A stretch of DNA of 64,000 nucleotides. Origin: Dehalogenimonas sp. WBC-2. GTDB lineage: Bacteria > Chloroflexota > Dehalococcoidia > Dehalococcoidales > Dehalococcoidaceae. The notes below the pieces were generated by a model, which saw only the letters and a list, made by a program, of their open reading frames with translations, searched no databases and was not told the origin of the DNA. The stretch is from the NCBI GenBank assembly GCA_001005265.1, contig CP011392.1, forward strand, positions 496,001 to 560,000, read 5' to 3'. The stretch's first letter is position 1, and each line of letters starts with the position of its first letter. Made by a program: the position numbers and the translations under genes. Below are positions 34,163 through 42,380 of the stretch, piece by piece.

Positions 34163-34827
34163 CGGTTCAACCTGTAACCGCAACCCCTTACCGTCTGGAT
34201 GGGGCCTGTTTGGGAGTCCCAGCCCAGTTTTTGCCGCAACTTTGTAATGTGGCTGTCTACCACGTTGGAATTGCAGTCATGCTCCGCGCCCCAAATATGG
34301 TCTTCTATCGTTGACCGGGTGAGGAGGGTGTTTGGGTTGGTGATAAATAATTCCAGTATCCGGTACTCGGCGGCGGTCAATTTGACAGCAATATTGCCGC
34401 GTTTAATCTCATGCGCTACTGTATCGACTGTGATGCCTGAGATGGTGATAACCGGTGAGCGGTTCCCCAGTTGCCGCCGGTGGAGCGCCTGGATGCGGGC
34501 GAATAGTTCCTTATACTCAAAGGGCTTGCACAAATAATCATCAGCCCCCGAGTTAAGACCCTCTACCTTATCTTCAAGACCCCTTCTGCTGGTTAGCATG
34601 AGAATAGGGGTATTTACGCCCACGGCCCTTAAGCTGCGGCAGACCTCTATGCCGCTTTTATCCGGTAACATTAAGTCAAGGATAACCAGGTCAAAGTCAG
34701 AATACCGGGCTGCGTGTTCTCCGTCAGCGCCGTTAAAAACGCATTCGGTCACATGGCCGTTTTCAGTCAGCGCCTGCCTCATGTCCTGGCAAAGCTGTTG
34801 ATCATCTTCTATAACCAGGATTTTCAT
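34159..34827 (-). CDS. OmpR/PhoB-family response regulator
   Basis: 222 residues. The receiver domain has 'KILVIEDDQQL', phospho-acceptor Asp in 'LVILDLMLPDKSG' (about residue 51), 'MLTSR' and 'CKPFEYKELFARI'. The winged-helix output domain carries 'LTAAEYRILELF' and 'VDSHITKLRQKLG...IQTVRGCGYRL'. All phosphotransfer residues are present. It is transcribed ahead of, and coupled to, its kinase, and is divergent from the secreted-protein gene at 34933. Confidence 0.95.
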   Translation of the reverse strand: MKILVIEDDQQLCQDMRQALTENGHVTECVFNGADGEHAARYSDFDLVILDLMLPDKSGIEVCRSLRAVGVNTPILMLTSRRGLEDKVEGLNSGADDYLCKPFEYKELFARIQALHRRQLGNRSPVITISGITVDTVAHEIKRGNIAVKLTAAEYRILELFITNPNTLLTRSTIEDHIWGAEHDCNSNVVDSHITKLRQKLGWDSQTGPIQTVRGCGYRLNR

Positions 34828-34932
34828 AGTACTAATTAACCATGACTAAAATATTGCTAAAACGGGCTTTTCTTCATCAAACGGTCATCTTCATGTGCTA
34901 CTCTGCTTTATATGACCCAAGGAGGCAACAAG

Positions 34933-35607
34933 ATGAAAAGGGAGCTACTTTCAAGTTTATGCATCATGCTGCTGCTGGCTTTCTCTGGAACCGCTGTTTT
35001 CTCCGCCACCGAACTTCCTGAAAACTACACCTTTGACCAACCGGCTGTCAATGGTACTAATGACCGGCTACTCAAACCGTCGGAAATAGAAGTTTTGTAT
35101 CCTATGTCTCCGGAAGCTGAGGCGGCCATAGTTCACGTTGTCCCGCCATGCCCGGTCATCATCGACGGCATCCGGTATGAGGCCGACGAGATCAATCTCT
35201 TCAATGGACAGCGTCTACGGTTCACCGTGGATAAGGCAGGCGCACTATACGCTTTCACCACCGCGAAAGGACTGGAAGTGTTTGCTGAAGCTGTATACGG
35301 CGAGATGATCTTTAGTATGGCAGGCGGTTATGGCACTGACGCGACAGGATTGAGCTATTCTGTCTTTTTTGTGGACATGTGGTACATGGGAACAAAAATC
35401 CCCGTTTACCCAGGCACGCAACTACCATCTCTTGACGCACAAGATAACACCATCTCTTCCGCCCAGATCTGCGACCAGGCAGGCGTTTATATTTATGAAT
35501 ACGCCAATTACGGTGGGTCCTACTTCTACATGCCACCGGGTTCTACCTGGACTATGCTCACCTTCCAGGGCTGGAATGACCGGGTTTCCTCTATTTGGGC
35601 GTTGTAG
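34933..35607 (+). CDS. Secreted protein with 'PENYT' N-terminal domain and beta/gamma-crystallin-like C-terminus
   Basis: 224 residues from ATG 34933, with AAGGAGG seven bases upstream. Signal peptide (about 1-24), then a domain beginning 'ELPENYTFD' with 'YPMSPEAEAAIVHV' and 'NLFNGQRLRF' (about 25-115) that recurs in the protein at 37358-37996. The last 45 residues ('VYIYEYANYGGSYFYMPPGS', 'GWNDRVSSIWAL') have the Greek-key pattern of beta/gamma crystallins and I36-type inhibitors. Function unknown. Confidence 0.75.
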   Translation: MKRELLSSLCIMLLLAFSGTAVFSATELPENYTFDQPAVNGTNDRLLKPSEIEVLYPMSPEAEAAIVHVVPPCPVIIDGIRYEADEINLFNGQRLRFTVDKAGALYAFTTAKGLEVFAEAVYGEMIFSMAGGYGTDATGLSYSVFFVDMWYMGTKIPVYPGTQLPSLDAQDNTISSAQICDQAGVYIYEYANYGGSYFYMPPGSTWTMLTFQGWNDRVSSIWAL

Positions 35608-35724
35608 TGGAGTGACTAGACCGTGACCCTAGTGGCACGATCGAAGGAGGTGCAGCGATGAATGTATGAAAAGGGTTCCATGCGGCAGCCAATAGGTCTA
35701 AAATAGATGAAAGGAAAACTTAAA

Positions 35725-36800
35725 ATGTCATTCAAAAAACGGTTTCTAATGGTTTTCTGCTCTATGGCGCTCCTTGCTGGGATGCTGGGGGGCGGCGGGG
35801 TGGCGGCGGAGGACGGATTGAAGTACCCCAGCGAGGTTAATGGTATGCAAGTAGTATTCGTGAAAACTGCTGAGAATACACCATGGCTCAGGGCAGGCGA
35901 AACGGTATTAGTGCTTCTTGATTCCGCCAGCGCTACACCCGGAGAAGCGGCGGCTAAGTTAAATTCCTATTCCGAAAAAGATCTTCTGCCAAAGGAATGG
36001 ACTATTGAAGTATATGGGGGACCTGGAGTTACCAAAGAAAGTATGTTGAAAAACCGACAAGATACATTGGAATCATACGATAGAACTGAACCTATAATCT
36101 TAGGCCCTGCTCCCACTTTGGAAGAGAGGGCTCCCACTGGTCTGCGTCAGGCTGAATATCATGCAGCTATTGCCGGTGTCATGGACTGGGATGATGGTAT
36201 TGAAGTACTGGGAGCGAATTGGTATGCACCGACAGTCGGTTCTTACCAGACTCAATATAGCGCGATGGTAGTAAATGGTTGGACTAACACTGATGCATTT
36301 GTACAGGCGGGACAACTATTCGCTACAAATGGTTCAGGCTATAACGTATGGACGACCAGTGATGAATATCACGAGGTACGGTACTGGGATGCCTTCCCCT
36401 ATCGAGTGGGGCATAGCTATAGGTTCGAAGTTTGGAAAAATCCTGTAAGTGATGGATATTATTTAACGGCATACAATTGGTACACTCTTGAATGGGCTTT
36501 AACACAAGTGGCTTCTATTACCGGAACTCACTTCGTGCAAACACCCAACCTAGCGTCTGGTTCGAAAATGCCAATCCTAACGACGATTGGTATGAAGGCT
36601 TTTCTTCAACTATAACAGCCTTCAATGCTCAAGATCTTATACAACCAAACACGTTTACAGAGTGGAGTTACGGTACCAATTTCAATCATGATGCATATGG
36701 TATCGGATATCCACCAGGTAATGTGATCAGTGGAACACTACTCAATTATGGTACTGCGACCTTCACTCTCTCGCAAATCCTCTTGGCAGAGTACTACTAA
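35725..36800 (+). pseudogene. Secreted protein gene interrupted by a frameshift
   Basis: Frame 1 runs from ATG 35725 to a stop at 36615: signal peptide, then an N-terminal domain and 'EYHAAIAGVMDWDDGIEVLGAN' onward, a beta-rich region. At 36544-36546 (CCC) the protein sense shifts to another frame: 'QPSVWFENANPNDDWYEGF' on to 'SQILLAEYY', stopping at 36800. Adding one C joins both into a single chain of about 358 residues. So the gene carries a one-base deletion or a sequencing error. The C-terminal half resembles secreted plant-neprosin-like beta domains, but only loosely. Confidence 0.7.
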
Positions 36801-36804
36801 GGCA

Positions 36805-36836
36805 ATAGTGAGGAGGATGCTATCCCTCCTCACTAT
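36805..36836 (+). terminator. Perfect 12-bp hairpin after the frameshifted gene
   Basis: ATAGTGAGGAGG (36805-36816), 8-base loop, CCTCCTCACTAT (36825-36836), starting 4 bases after the stop at 36800. Position fits a terminator for the upstream gene, although no T-run follows. Confidence 0.55.
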
Positions 36837-36867
36837 CATTCCAAGCATGTGAAATGATGGAGGGAAA

Positions 36868-37305
36868 ATGCGTTCAAAGATGATTGTTCTAGCCATCCTG
36901 ATTTTAGTTCTTACGACCCCGGGTTGTATTCCTGACACGACAGAGTCATCTACCTCGACAACTGTGGAAACGATAAGCAGCGAAGCGGCTATCAATATAG
37001 CTTACTCCACTATACCCGAAAGCGTGGCCGCCAAAGGCAGCTTCGATAGAGTCACATTGGACACGACCGAGGGCATATGGCGACTGCGGTTTGCATTACG
37101 CGAACAGGGCTCCGTAACTTTCGAGGAACTTGGCTGGGAAGCCGGACCCGATGTGGTGCTGGAAAACGTCGGACTTCTTCCTGATGGAGAGATATGGATA
37201 TTAGTTATACATATCGATGCCTATTCGGGTGAAGTCCTGTATAGATTGGCTAGTGATAATGTTCCGTGGTCTGGACCGATCACTACTACCACCGGCAGTT
37301 CTTGA
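36868..37305 (+). CDS. Lipoprotein with a PepSY-like domain
   Basis: 145 residues; GGAGGGAAA leads the ATG. Signal with lipobox-like 'TPGC', Thr/Ser-rich spacer, then a domain beginning 'SSEAAINIAYSTIPESV' with 'GIWRLRFAL' and 'LVIHIDAYSGEVLYRLASDN'. The helix-strand order and 'DAYSGE' turn recall PepSY domains. The same domain opens the protein at 38686-39969. Function unknown. Confidence 0.7.
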   Translation: MRSKMIVLAILILVLTTPGCIPDTTESSTSTTVETISSEAAINIAYSTIPESVAAKGSFDRVTLDTTEGIWRLRFALREQGSVTFEELGWEAGPDVVLENVGLLPDGEIWILVIHIDAYSGEVLYRLASDNVPWSGPITTTTGSS

Positions 37306-37357
37306 AGATAATGAAAAACGTTATATCAATGAGCATCAGCAGATTGAATAAAATAAA

Positions 37358-37996
37358 TTGGAAATTCATGTTACAAATTCCAGCATCGTTACCGCCGCCG
37401 CTTACCCAGAAAACTACACCCATGACCTGTCAGGTGTCAATAGTACCGGAGTCAGGCCGCTCAGGCCATCGGAGGTAGAGGCCATGTACCCAATGTCCGC
37501 GGAGGCCGAAGCGGCCATAGTACACGTTATACCCATGGTGCCGGTCAATGTAGACGGTACCTGGTATAAAGCCGAAGAAATCACCCTGTTCAACGGACAG
37601 CGGCTTCATTTTACTGAAGATAAAGGCGGTTCCTTATTTGCATTTACCGATGCCAAATCCATGGATAATGGTAATTATTATGTCCTTGGGACTCAAGGCA
37701 GTAAAGAAGCATTAGCTTTGTCGTTTCATGTCCGGGCATATGCAGCCAATGCTGATAGTAGTTACCATCCATCTCTAGGTTATTACGTAATTGGTACTTC
37801 ACATGTAGATTTCCCTCCATATTTTGGGTGGAGTGAAGATGCCGCACATGGAGCCGCAATACAAGCTGCTGAAACTCTAGGTTGGGATGGAATTTATGAA
37901 GATTCTTGGTGGATGTTCAATCAAGAAGAATACCGATGGGTCGGAGTAAATTTTATCCAAAACGATGGGTTGGCTGATTTCGTATATGTACCCTAA
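37358..37996 (+). CDS. Paralogue of the 'PENYT' secreted protein, signal peptide apparently lost
   Basis: 212 residues opening at a TTG. From 'AYPENYTHD' to 'LFNGQRLHFTEDKGG' it is homologous to residues 25-110 of the protein at 34933-35607; the C-terminal 110 residues are different ('GWSEDAAHGAAIQAAETLGWD', 'WWMFNQEEYRWVGV'). Before the domain there is only 'NSSIVTAAA', which looks like the tail of a signal peptide without its hydrophobic core. A second frame starting at ATG 37314 does not supply one. The gene may be 5'-damaged. Confidence 0.6.
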   Translation: MEIHVTNSSIVTAAAYPENYTHDLSGVNSTGVRPLRPSEVEAMYPMSAEAEAAIVHVIPMVPVNVDGTWYKAEEITLFNGQRLHFTEDKGGSLFAFTDAKSMDNGNYYVLGTQGSKEALALSFHVRAYAANADSSYHPSLGYYVIGTSHVDFPPYFGWSEDAAHGAAIQAAETLGWDGIYEDSWWMFNQEEYRWVGVNFIQNDGLADFVYVP

Positions 37997-38037
37997 CTGA
38001 GCATCGTTAAAGTAATGACTTAGAACCAGCAACAAAA

Positions 38038-38068
38038 TATGCGGATGGCATATAATGCCATCCGCATA
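38038..38068. terminator. 14-bp hairpin downstream of the PENYT paralogue
   Basis: TATGCGGATGGCAT (38038-38051), loop ATA, ATGCCATCCGCATA (38055-38068). Long, perfect stem about 40 bases after the stop at 37996. Probable transcription terminator or message end, without a clear T-run. Confidence 0.55.
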
Positions 38069-38132
38069 CATAAATAGGTAACAACAGCATAAAAAATAAA
38101 TATATGGAAACTTATTCCTATGGATTAATCAA

Positions 38133-38615
38133 GTGAAAAGATCGAATCATTTAATGCTTGTAGTTCTCGCGGGACTTTTAGTTCTCAGCATAGCATGGAT
38201 TTACCACAATATTTACTCAGTCGGATCTTTTTCAGTGCTTTTAATTTGGTATCTCTTTTCATTGGCAGATCAATCTTCACTTAACAAATTTGTCAGACTA
38301 TCACCTTATACACTTACCGGCCTTATTTTGTCCGGATTAGCTCTGCTCTATTATTTGGAGACCGGACTTGAAGGTGTGTTGTTCCTGTTATTTTTGGGAT
38401 TTACTGGGATAGCATTTTTGAGTTATGCAGTTTTTCAAATTCATAGAGCCCTGTTGCCTTTGTTCGTCGGAATCATGTGGCTGAGTCTTATGTACTGGGT
38501 ATTAGCTGGAGACTGGGCCGATAATACGCTTTTCTCGATATTAGCTATGGGTATTCCGTGTATTATTTTGATAGTGTATGCAATCCATCTGTTGAGGAAA
38601 GCTCCAAAGCAGTAG
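38133..38615 (+). CDS. Small integral membrane protein of unknown function
   Basis: 160 residues from a GTG, almost entirely hydrophobic with about five membrane segments and short basic loops ('KRSN', 'RKAPKQ' at the end). No catalytic or family motif was recognised. It stands between two lipoprotein genes of the island. The start is uncertain because no ribosome-binding site is visible. Confidence 0.6.
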   Translation: MKRSNHLMLVVLAGLLVLSIAWIYHNIYSVGSFSVLLIWYLFSLADQSSLNKFVRLSPYTLTGLILSGLALLYYLETGLEGVLFLLFLGFTGIAFLSYAVFQIHRALLPLFVGIMWLSLMYWVLAGDWADNTLFSILAMGIPCIILIVYAIHLLRKAPKQ

Positions 38616-38685
38616 CTATGTTCATCTCCCGTTCATGTTGGGGTGGTATAATTTACCAAGAGAATTGAATTATTGAGATATTGTC

Positions 38686-39969
38686 ATGAAATGGGTCCGG
38701 AAAAGAGGGATAGTGACTAACAAGAAGCCCCGAAAAGTATCGTTTATTTTACTGGTTGCATTGTTGTGTGTCACGAACGCTTGCACCGTAACCACTCCCA
38801 CACCTTCCCCTATCAAACAGCCTATTTCCGAGGCTCAGGCCTTGGCGGTTGCAAACTTGGCAATGCCTGCTTCGGTCTTAGCTAACGCAGGATTTGTCGC
38901 CCCTTCGATAGATCACGGAACCTACTGGGTAATTAGAGTGAACCTGAGGTCTCCGGTTACCAAAGCCGACCTCCTCTGGCCGGATGGGCCAGAGGTTACC
39001 TTTGAGAATCACGGATTGCTGCCCAAAGACACTTTCCAGATTTTACTTATCAATGTCGACAGGCAAACATCACAGATTATCTCGAAATTAGCCTCAGATT
39101 CTGTTTTTCTGGGTCCCCCCTCAGGTACCCTATCGCCGGAACTAAATACCGCGCCTTTTGAGCTAGTTTCACTTATTGCCGTTGCGCCAGAGATTCCTGC
39201 AGGCCCTGTCCTTTCTTTAACCCTTAAAAACGTATCCGGCGAAACTGTCACCTACCTGAATGCCAAGATTGAACAGCCTGGGGTCGGCTTGCCTTCACCT
39301 TGGATTTTTGATTTTACCGCTATCTCTTATCCCGTTTTGCCAGATCAAGTTATATGCGTGAAGACGATCCTAATAGGCGGCTCGTGGAAAATTGGTATTC
39401 CGTACTATCCACTGACGATTGCGGGTTGCACTCAGTCCGGCGCTTTCTTCTATACCACCATACCGTTTGTGCCCATTCATTTTGGGGACATGTTGGATCC
39501 GGACGACCTGATTGGGACCCCCGGTGGCTGGGCTTATCGGGCTAATATCACTCAGCAAGGCGTGGTGAATTTATGGCCGCCGGTGCAGACTGTTAATGCC
39601 AACATCGGCACTTCTGCGAATCCAGTTGCGGTCAACTATCGGAACCTGATCGAGACTCAAGCGGGCACCACCCGGAATATCATCTTTACAGTGGTATTAC
39701 CTAACGTATCCTCGTCTCAGCCGGGTAATCCTATTGAGGCGGCTATTTCAGCGAACGACACGCCGCAAGGGATATTGGTTGTCCAGGATCCCGGACCAGG
39801 TTGGCATGACGGTGACCCGCAGCGGCGGGTTGAGGAAATCGTTTACGTTCAGATTGCCGATACCGTGAAACCCGGAACCTATACGTTCTCGTTTACGGTG
39901 AGTATCGCCGGTGTCCAGCAAGGGACACTGCCTTGCACAGTTCAGGTCTTTACCGGAGCCACATCTTGA
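38686..39969 (+). CDS. Lipoprotein with PepSY-like domain and large beta-rich C-terminus
   Basis: 427 residues. A signal anchor with 'VTNAC' lipobox-like site is followed by the PepSY-like domain ('SEAQALAVANLAMPASVL', 'GTYWVIRVNLR', 'LINVDRQTSQIISKLASDS'; about 48-140), homologous to the lipoprotein at 36868-37305. The remainder is beta-rich and looks like stacked Ig-like domains, ending 'GTYTFSFTVSIAGVQQGTLPC'. Probably extracytoplasmic. Function unknown. Confidence 0.72.
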   Translation: MKWVRKRGIVTNKKPRKVSFILLVALLCVTNACTVTTPTPSPIKQPISEAQALAVANLAMPASVLANAGFVAPSIDHGTYWVIRVNLRSPVTKADLLWPDGPEVTFENHGLLPKDTFQILLINVDRQTSQIISKLASDSVFLGPPSGTLSPELNTAPFELVSLIAVAPEIPAGPVLSLTLKNVSGETVTYLNAKIEQPGVGLPSPWIFDFTAISYPVLPDQVICVKTILIGGSWKIGIPYYPLTIAGCTQSGAFFYTTIPFVPIHFGDMLDPDDLIGTPGGWAYRANITQQGVVNLWPPVQTVNANIGTSANPVAVNYRNLIETQAGTTRNIIFTVVLPNVSSSQPGNPIEAAISANDTPQGILVVQDPGPGWHDGDPQRRVEEIVYVQIADTVKPGTYTFSFTVSIAGVQQGTLPCTVQVFTGATS

Positions 39970-39997
39970 CGAATTTTCGGGTAGTCTGACGGAGGAG

Positions 39998-40765
39998 ATG
40001 AACTTTAATAGAATGCTGGAAAACCGTATTAGACCTTCTCTTGCTCCGGAAGTCATCGGCGGAATATTTGGACTGGCCGTTGCGTTGGGACTCGGCGGCC
40101 TGCGTGTATTTAATACGTTCTTCGGCGATTCCGGACCGTTCAATCCGCTGCGTTTCAATGAAGAGGCTCCGGGCAACCTTATTTTCATCCTCCTTTTAGC
40201 CACACCATACCTTGCAGCGCTTTTTTCAATAAAGATACCGGCAGGAACGCGGTGGATGGTACTCCTGCCTGCAGTGATTATTGCCCTTCCGGCGATTTTC
40301 ATCAGTTTTTCCTTTATAGGTTTTTTGTTCATCCCCGCTATAGGCTTCTTGTTAACTGCTGCCGGGCGGTCGTTGAATAAAAACAGTGTTTCGGGAGCCG
40401 GAAAAGTCCTGGGAGTGGTGATGGCCGTTGCCATCATTGCCACGGTTGTCACCTCTGGAGTATCTTTGTTACGCGATAACGACGATGCCCGGGGTTGGAA
40501 ATACATAACCTTTGCCGACGGGCATACCGAATGGGAAAGTGTGCCACAAACCCAGGGCCAACTGAGTATAGGATTCCAGGCACCTCAGGGAGGTACCTCC
40601 GGCGGGAGCACTACCTCTGATATCATCACCGTCACCGAAGCTGCGGCGGCTGGGGGGCTGTTACTCCTGGCCTGGATCGAGGCAGTTGGCCTCAGTCTAT
40701 ACGCTGCAAGACGCTGGCCTGACGAGACATCACCCTCCTCGACTGTATTGATTGAGGTATTGTAA
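39998..40765 (+). CDS. Multi-pass membrane protein of unknown function
   Basis: About 255 residues from ATG 39998, which follows GGAGGAG; the longer frame from 39911 would overlap the preceding gene. About five membrane segments, with a soluble stretch near 165-210 containing 'ITFADGHTEWESVPQT' and a Gly/Ser/Thr linker. Its stop and the next start overlap (TAATG), so it is coupled to the ABC-2-like permease gene and may form a complex with it. Confidence 0.65.
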   Translation: MNFNRMLENRIRPSLAPEVIGGIFGLAVALGLGGLRVFNTFFGDSGPFNPLRFNEEAPGNLIFILLLATPYLAALFSIKIPAGTRWMVLLPAVIIALPAIFISFSFIGFLFIPAIGFLLTAAGRSLNKNSVSGAGKVLGVVMAVAIIATVVTSGVSLLRDNDDARGWKYITFADGHTEWESVPQTQGQLSIGFQAPQGGTSGGSTTSDIITVTEAAAAGGLLLLAWIEAVGLSLYAARRWPDETSPSSTVLIEVL

Positions 40766-41832
40766 TGAGTACAACACACCTTGTAGGGTATGAGATAAAA
40801 AGGCTATTCATACATAGATTCCCATATATATTTGTCCTTGTTATGTGGTTGCTCTTGGCTCTTTGGTTAGGTTGGATACCGGAGCAAACTGAGGATTATG
40901 CTCCGGCTTTAAGGAGAATACAACAGGATAACTCTCTGGCCTTGCGTCTTGCCGATGAAGGGTATGACTTTGAACAATTTGAACTGCATGACCCTGGCTT
41001 CAGTTACCCAGCCGGGTATCTACTGCGGGACCAAAACGGCAACTTGATCCCGGAGAACATCACTTACATCAAGAATTATATCAACAATCATTATGAGGCG
41101 CGTGAGATTGCCCTGACAGCACCATACGGGCCATTTTCGGCCGAGACAATAATATCGGAAATCCAGTGGCGTTCAACCGGCCCTTTCCTGATAATCTGGG
41201 CCATCCTTGCGGTGCTGACCTTTGCCGTTGATTTCCGCGACGGGCGTTATGGCGAATTGCTCTCAAAAGGGGTGCGCCGATCACAGATTCTGGCCTCCAA
41301 GGTCATCCTGGCGGCGGTGGCGGCGGTGGGGTTTGCAGGGGCAATGACCTTGATTATGACGCATTTCGGCCTTGGCGCGTTCGCAAACATGACAGGGTTC
41401 GTTGTACCTTCGCTCGGTGCCATGCTAAATACCTCTTTTGTGTTAAATATCTTCTGGCTGAGTGCCTGGATGTTCTTCACTTATTTTCTACTCGGCGGAC
41501 TGGCATCATTAATCGCCTTCAGTGTCACTAACTCATACAACTGGGCTATGGCCATCACCGTGGCGGTACTGGGTATTGCCGTTGGGACGACCCAAGGACT
41601 TACCCCATGTAATACCGCCGACTATGGTTTGTTTGCAGGTTCGGCGCCAGTTACGCTGGGTTTTAATTTCAATAGCCTGCATCAATTCTTCTGGCTGCAT
41701 ATGGAAAACTACGAATGTTACCGCACGCCTGTGGCGGCGGCGGTGATCGCCGCGTTATTCACCGTTCTGATTTATATGGGTGCGAGGTTGATATTTATGC
41801 GGGGGCGTTTGGCAATGGAGAATGATCGGTGA
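40765..41832 (+). CDS. ABC-2-type permease-like membrane protein
   Basis: 355 residues. One N-terminal membrane segment (about 18-38), a long extracytoplasmic loop (about 40-125), then five C-terminal segments, the layout of ABC-2 transporter permeases. 'VDFRDGRYGELLSKGVRRSQIL' matches the inter-helix pattern common there. No ATPase gene accompanies it in the window, so its energy partner, if any, is elsewhere. A stunted ORF overlaps its end. Confidence 0.75.
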   Translation: MSTTHLVGYEIKRLFIHRFPYIFVLVMWLLLALWLGWIPEQTEDYAPALRRIQQDNSLALRLADEGYDFEQFELHDPGFSYPAGYLLRDQNGNLIPENITYIKNYINNHYEAREIALTAPYGPFSAETIISEIQWRSTGPFLIIWAILAVLTFAVDFRDGRYGELLSKGVRRSQILASKVILAAVAAVGFAGAMTLIMTHFGLGAFANMTGFVVPSLGAMLNTSFVLNIFWLSAWMFFTYFLLGGLASLIAFSVTNSYNWAMAITVAVLGIAVGTTQGLTPCNTADYGLFAGSAPVTLGFNFNSLHQFFWLHMENYECYRTPVAAAVIAALFTVLIYMGARLIFMRGRLAMENDR

Positions 41833-41873
41833 ATAGATACAACCTCATCGTTTTATCACTGGTAGTTTTGTAG
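41829..41873 (+). pseudogene. Stunted ORF overlapping the permease stop
   Basis: GTG at 41829 overlaps the permease TGA by 4 bases and encodes 14 residues (MNRYNLIVLSLVVL) before a stop. Inserting one T in the four-T run at 41866-41869 would extend it through 'VATLVAVVNIHNG' to a stop at 41912, a short membrane-spanning peptide. It looks like the start of a former third gene of the unit. Confidence 0.4.
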
Positions 41874-42012
41874 CCACCCTGGTTGCCGTGGTCAACATCC
41901 ACAATGGATAGAAAAAGCTGCGGTGTGCCAGTAACGGGTTTTGAGGGGTGGACAGTGGCTGAAAATACGGGGCGGGTCAGGCATGACTGGCACCTATATA
42001 TCGCGGACTGAT

Positions 42013-42042
42013 TTGACAACGTAACACCGTTTGCGGTATTTT
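42013..42042 (+). promoter_or_regulatory. Probable promoter of the trp operon
   Basis: TTGACA (42013-42018), 18-base spacer, TATTTT (42037-42042). Transcription would begin near 42049, just ahead of the T-box leader. No trp repressor operator is apparent. Confidence 0.55.
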
Positions 42043-42048
42043 TAATCC

Positions 42049-42357
42049 AGTTTAAAAATTTAACAGCGTTGATCCAGACGAGTAGGTAGCTGGCGGACTT
42101 CAGAGAGCCGGGCAAGGTGTGAGCCGGTAGTTGCGCAGATACTGAATGGACTGGGGAGCTTCAGACCGAAAGCCGGAAGGCGAATAGGCTCTGACGGAAA
42201 GGGCGCCGTTAGCTGGCCCAGGGTATCGCCGTACCGTTGAGTACGAGCCGTATCCGGCAATGAGATGGTTTCTAGCTATCGCTTTTGATAAAGAAACCGA
42301 ACCAGGGTGGCACCGCGAGATTTAAGGCTCTCGCCCCTAGTGGGCGGGGGCTTTTTT
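42049..42357 (+). promoter_or_regulatory. T-box leader (tryptophan, UGG specifier) with terminator, upstream of trpE
   Basis: The leader has the T-box core AGGGTGGCACCGCG at 42304-42317, followed by a terminator stem GCTCTCGCCC/GGGCGGGGGC (42327-42336 and 42342-42351) and a T6 run. Upstream, stem I contains 'GAATGGAC', placing a UGG (Trp) specifier at 42147-42149. In the antiterminator bulge the UGGC pairs with the NCCA end of a tRNA whose discriminator is G, as in bacterial tRNA-Trp. Uncharged tRNA-Trp should thus allow read-through into trpE. Confidence 0.93.
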
Positions 42358-42380
42358 ATTTGGTCGCGGGAGTAAACATA

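Noticed and set aside
42285-42380. Upstream extension of trpE
   Set aside because: It would translate through the T-box antiterminator and terminator; ATG 42381 has its own ribosome-binding site.
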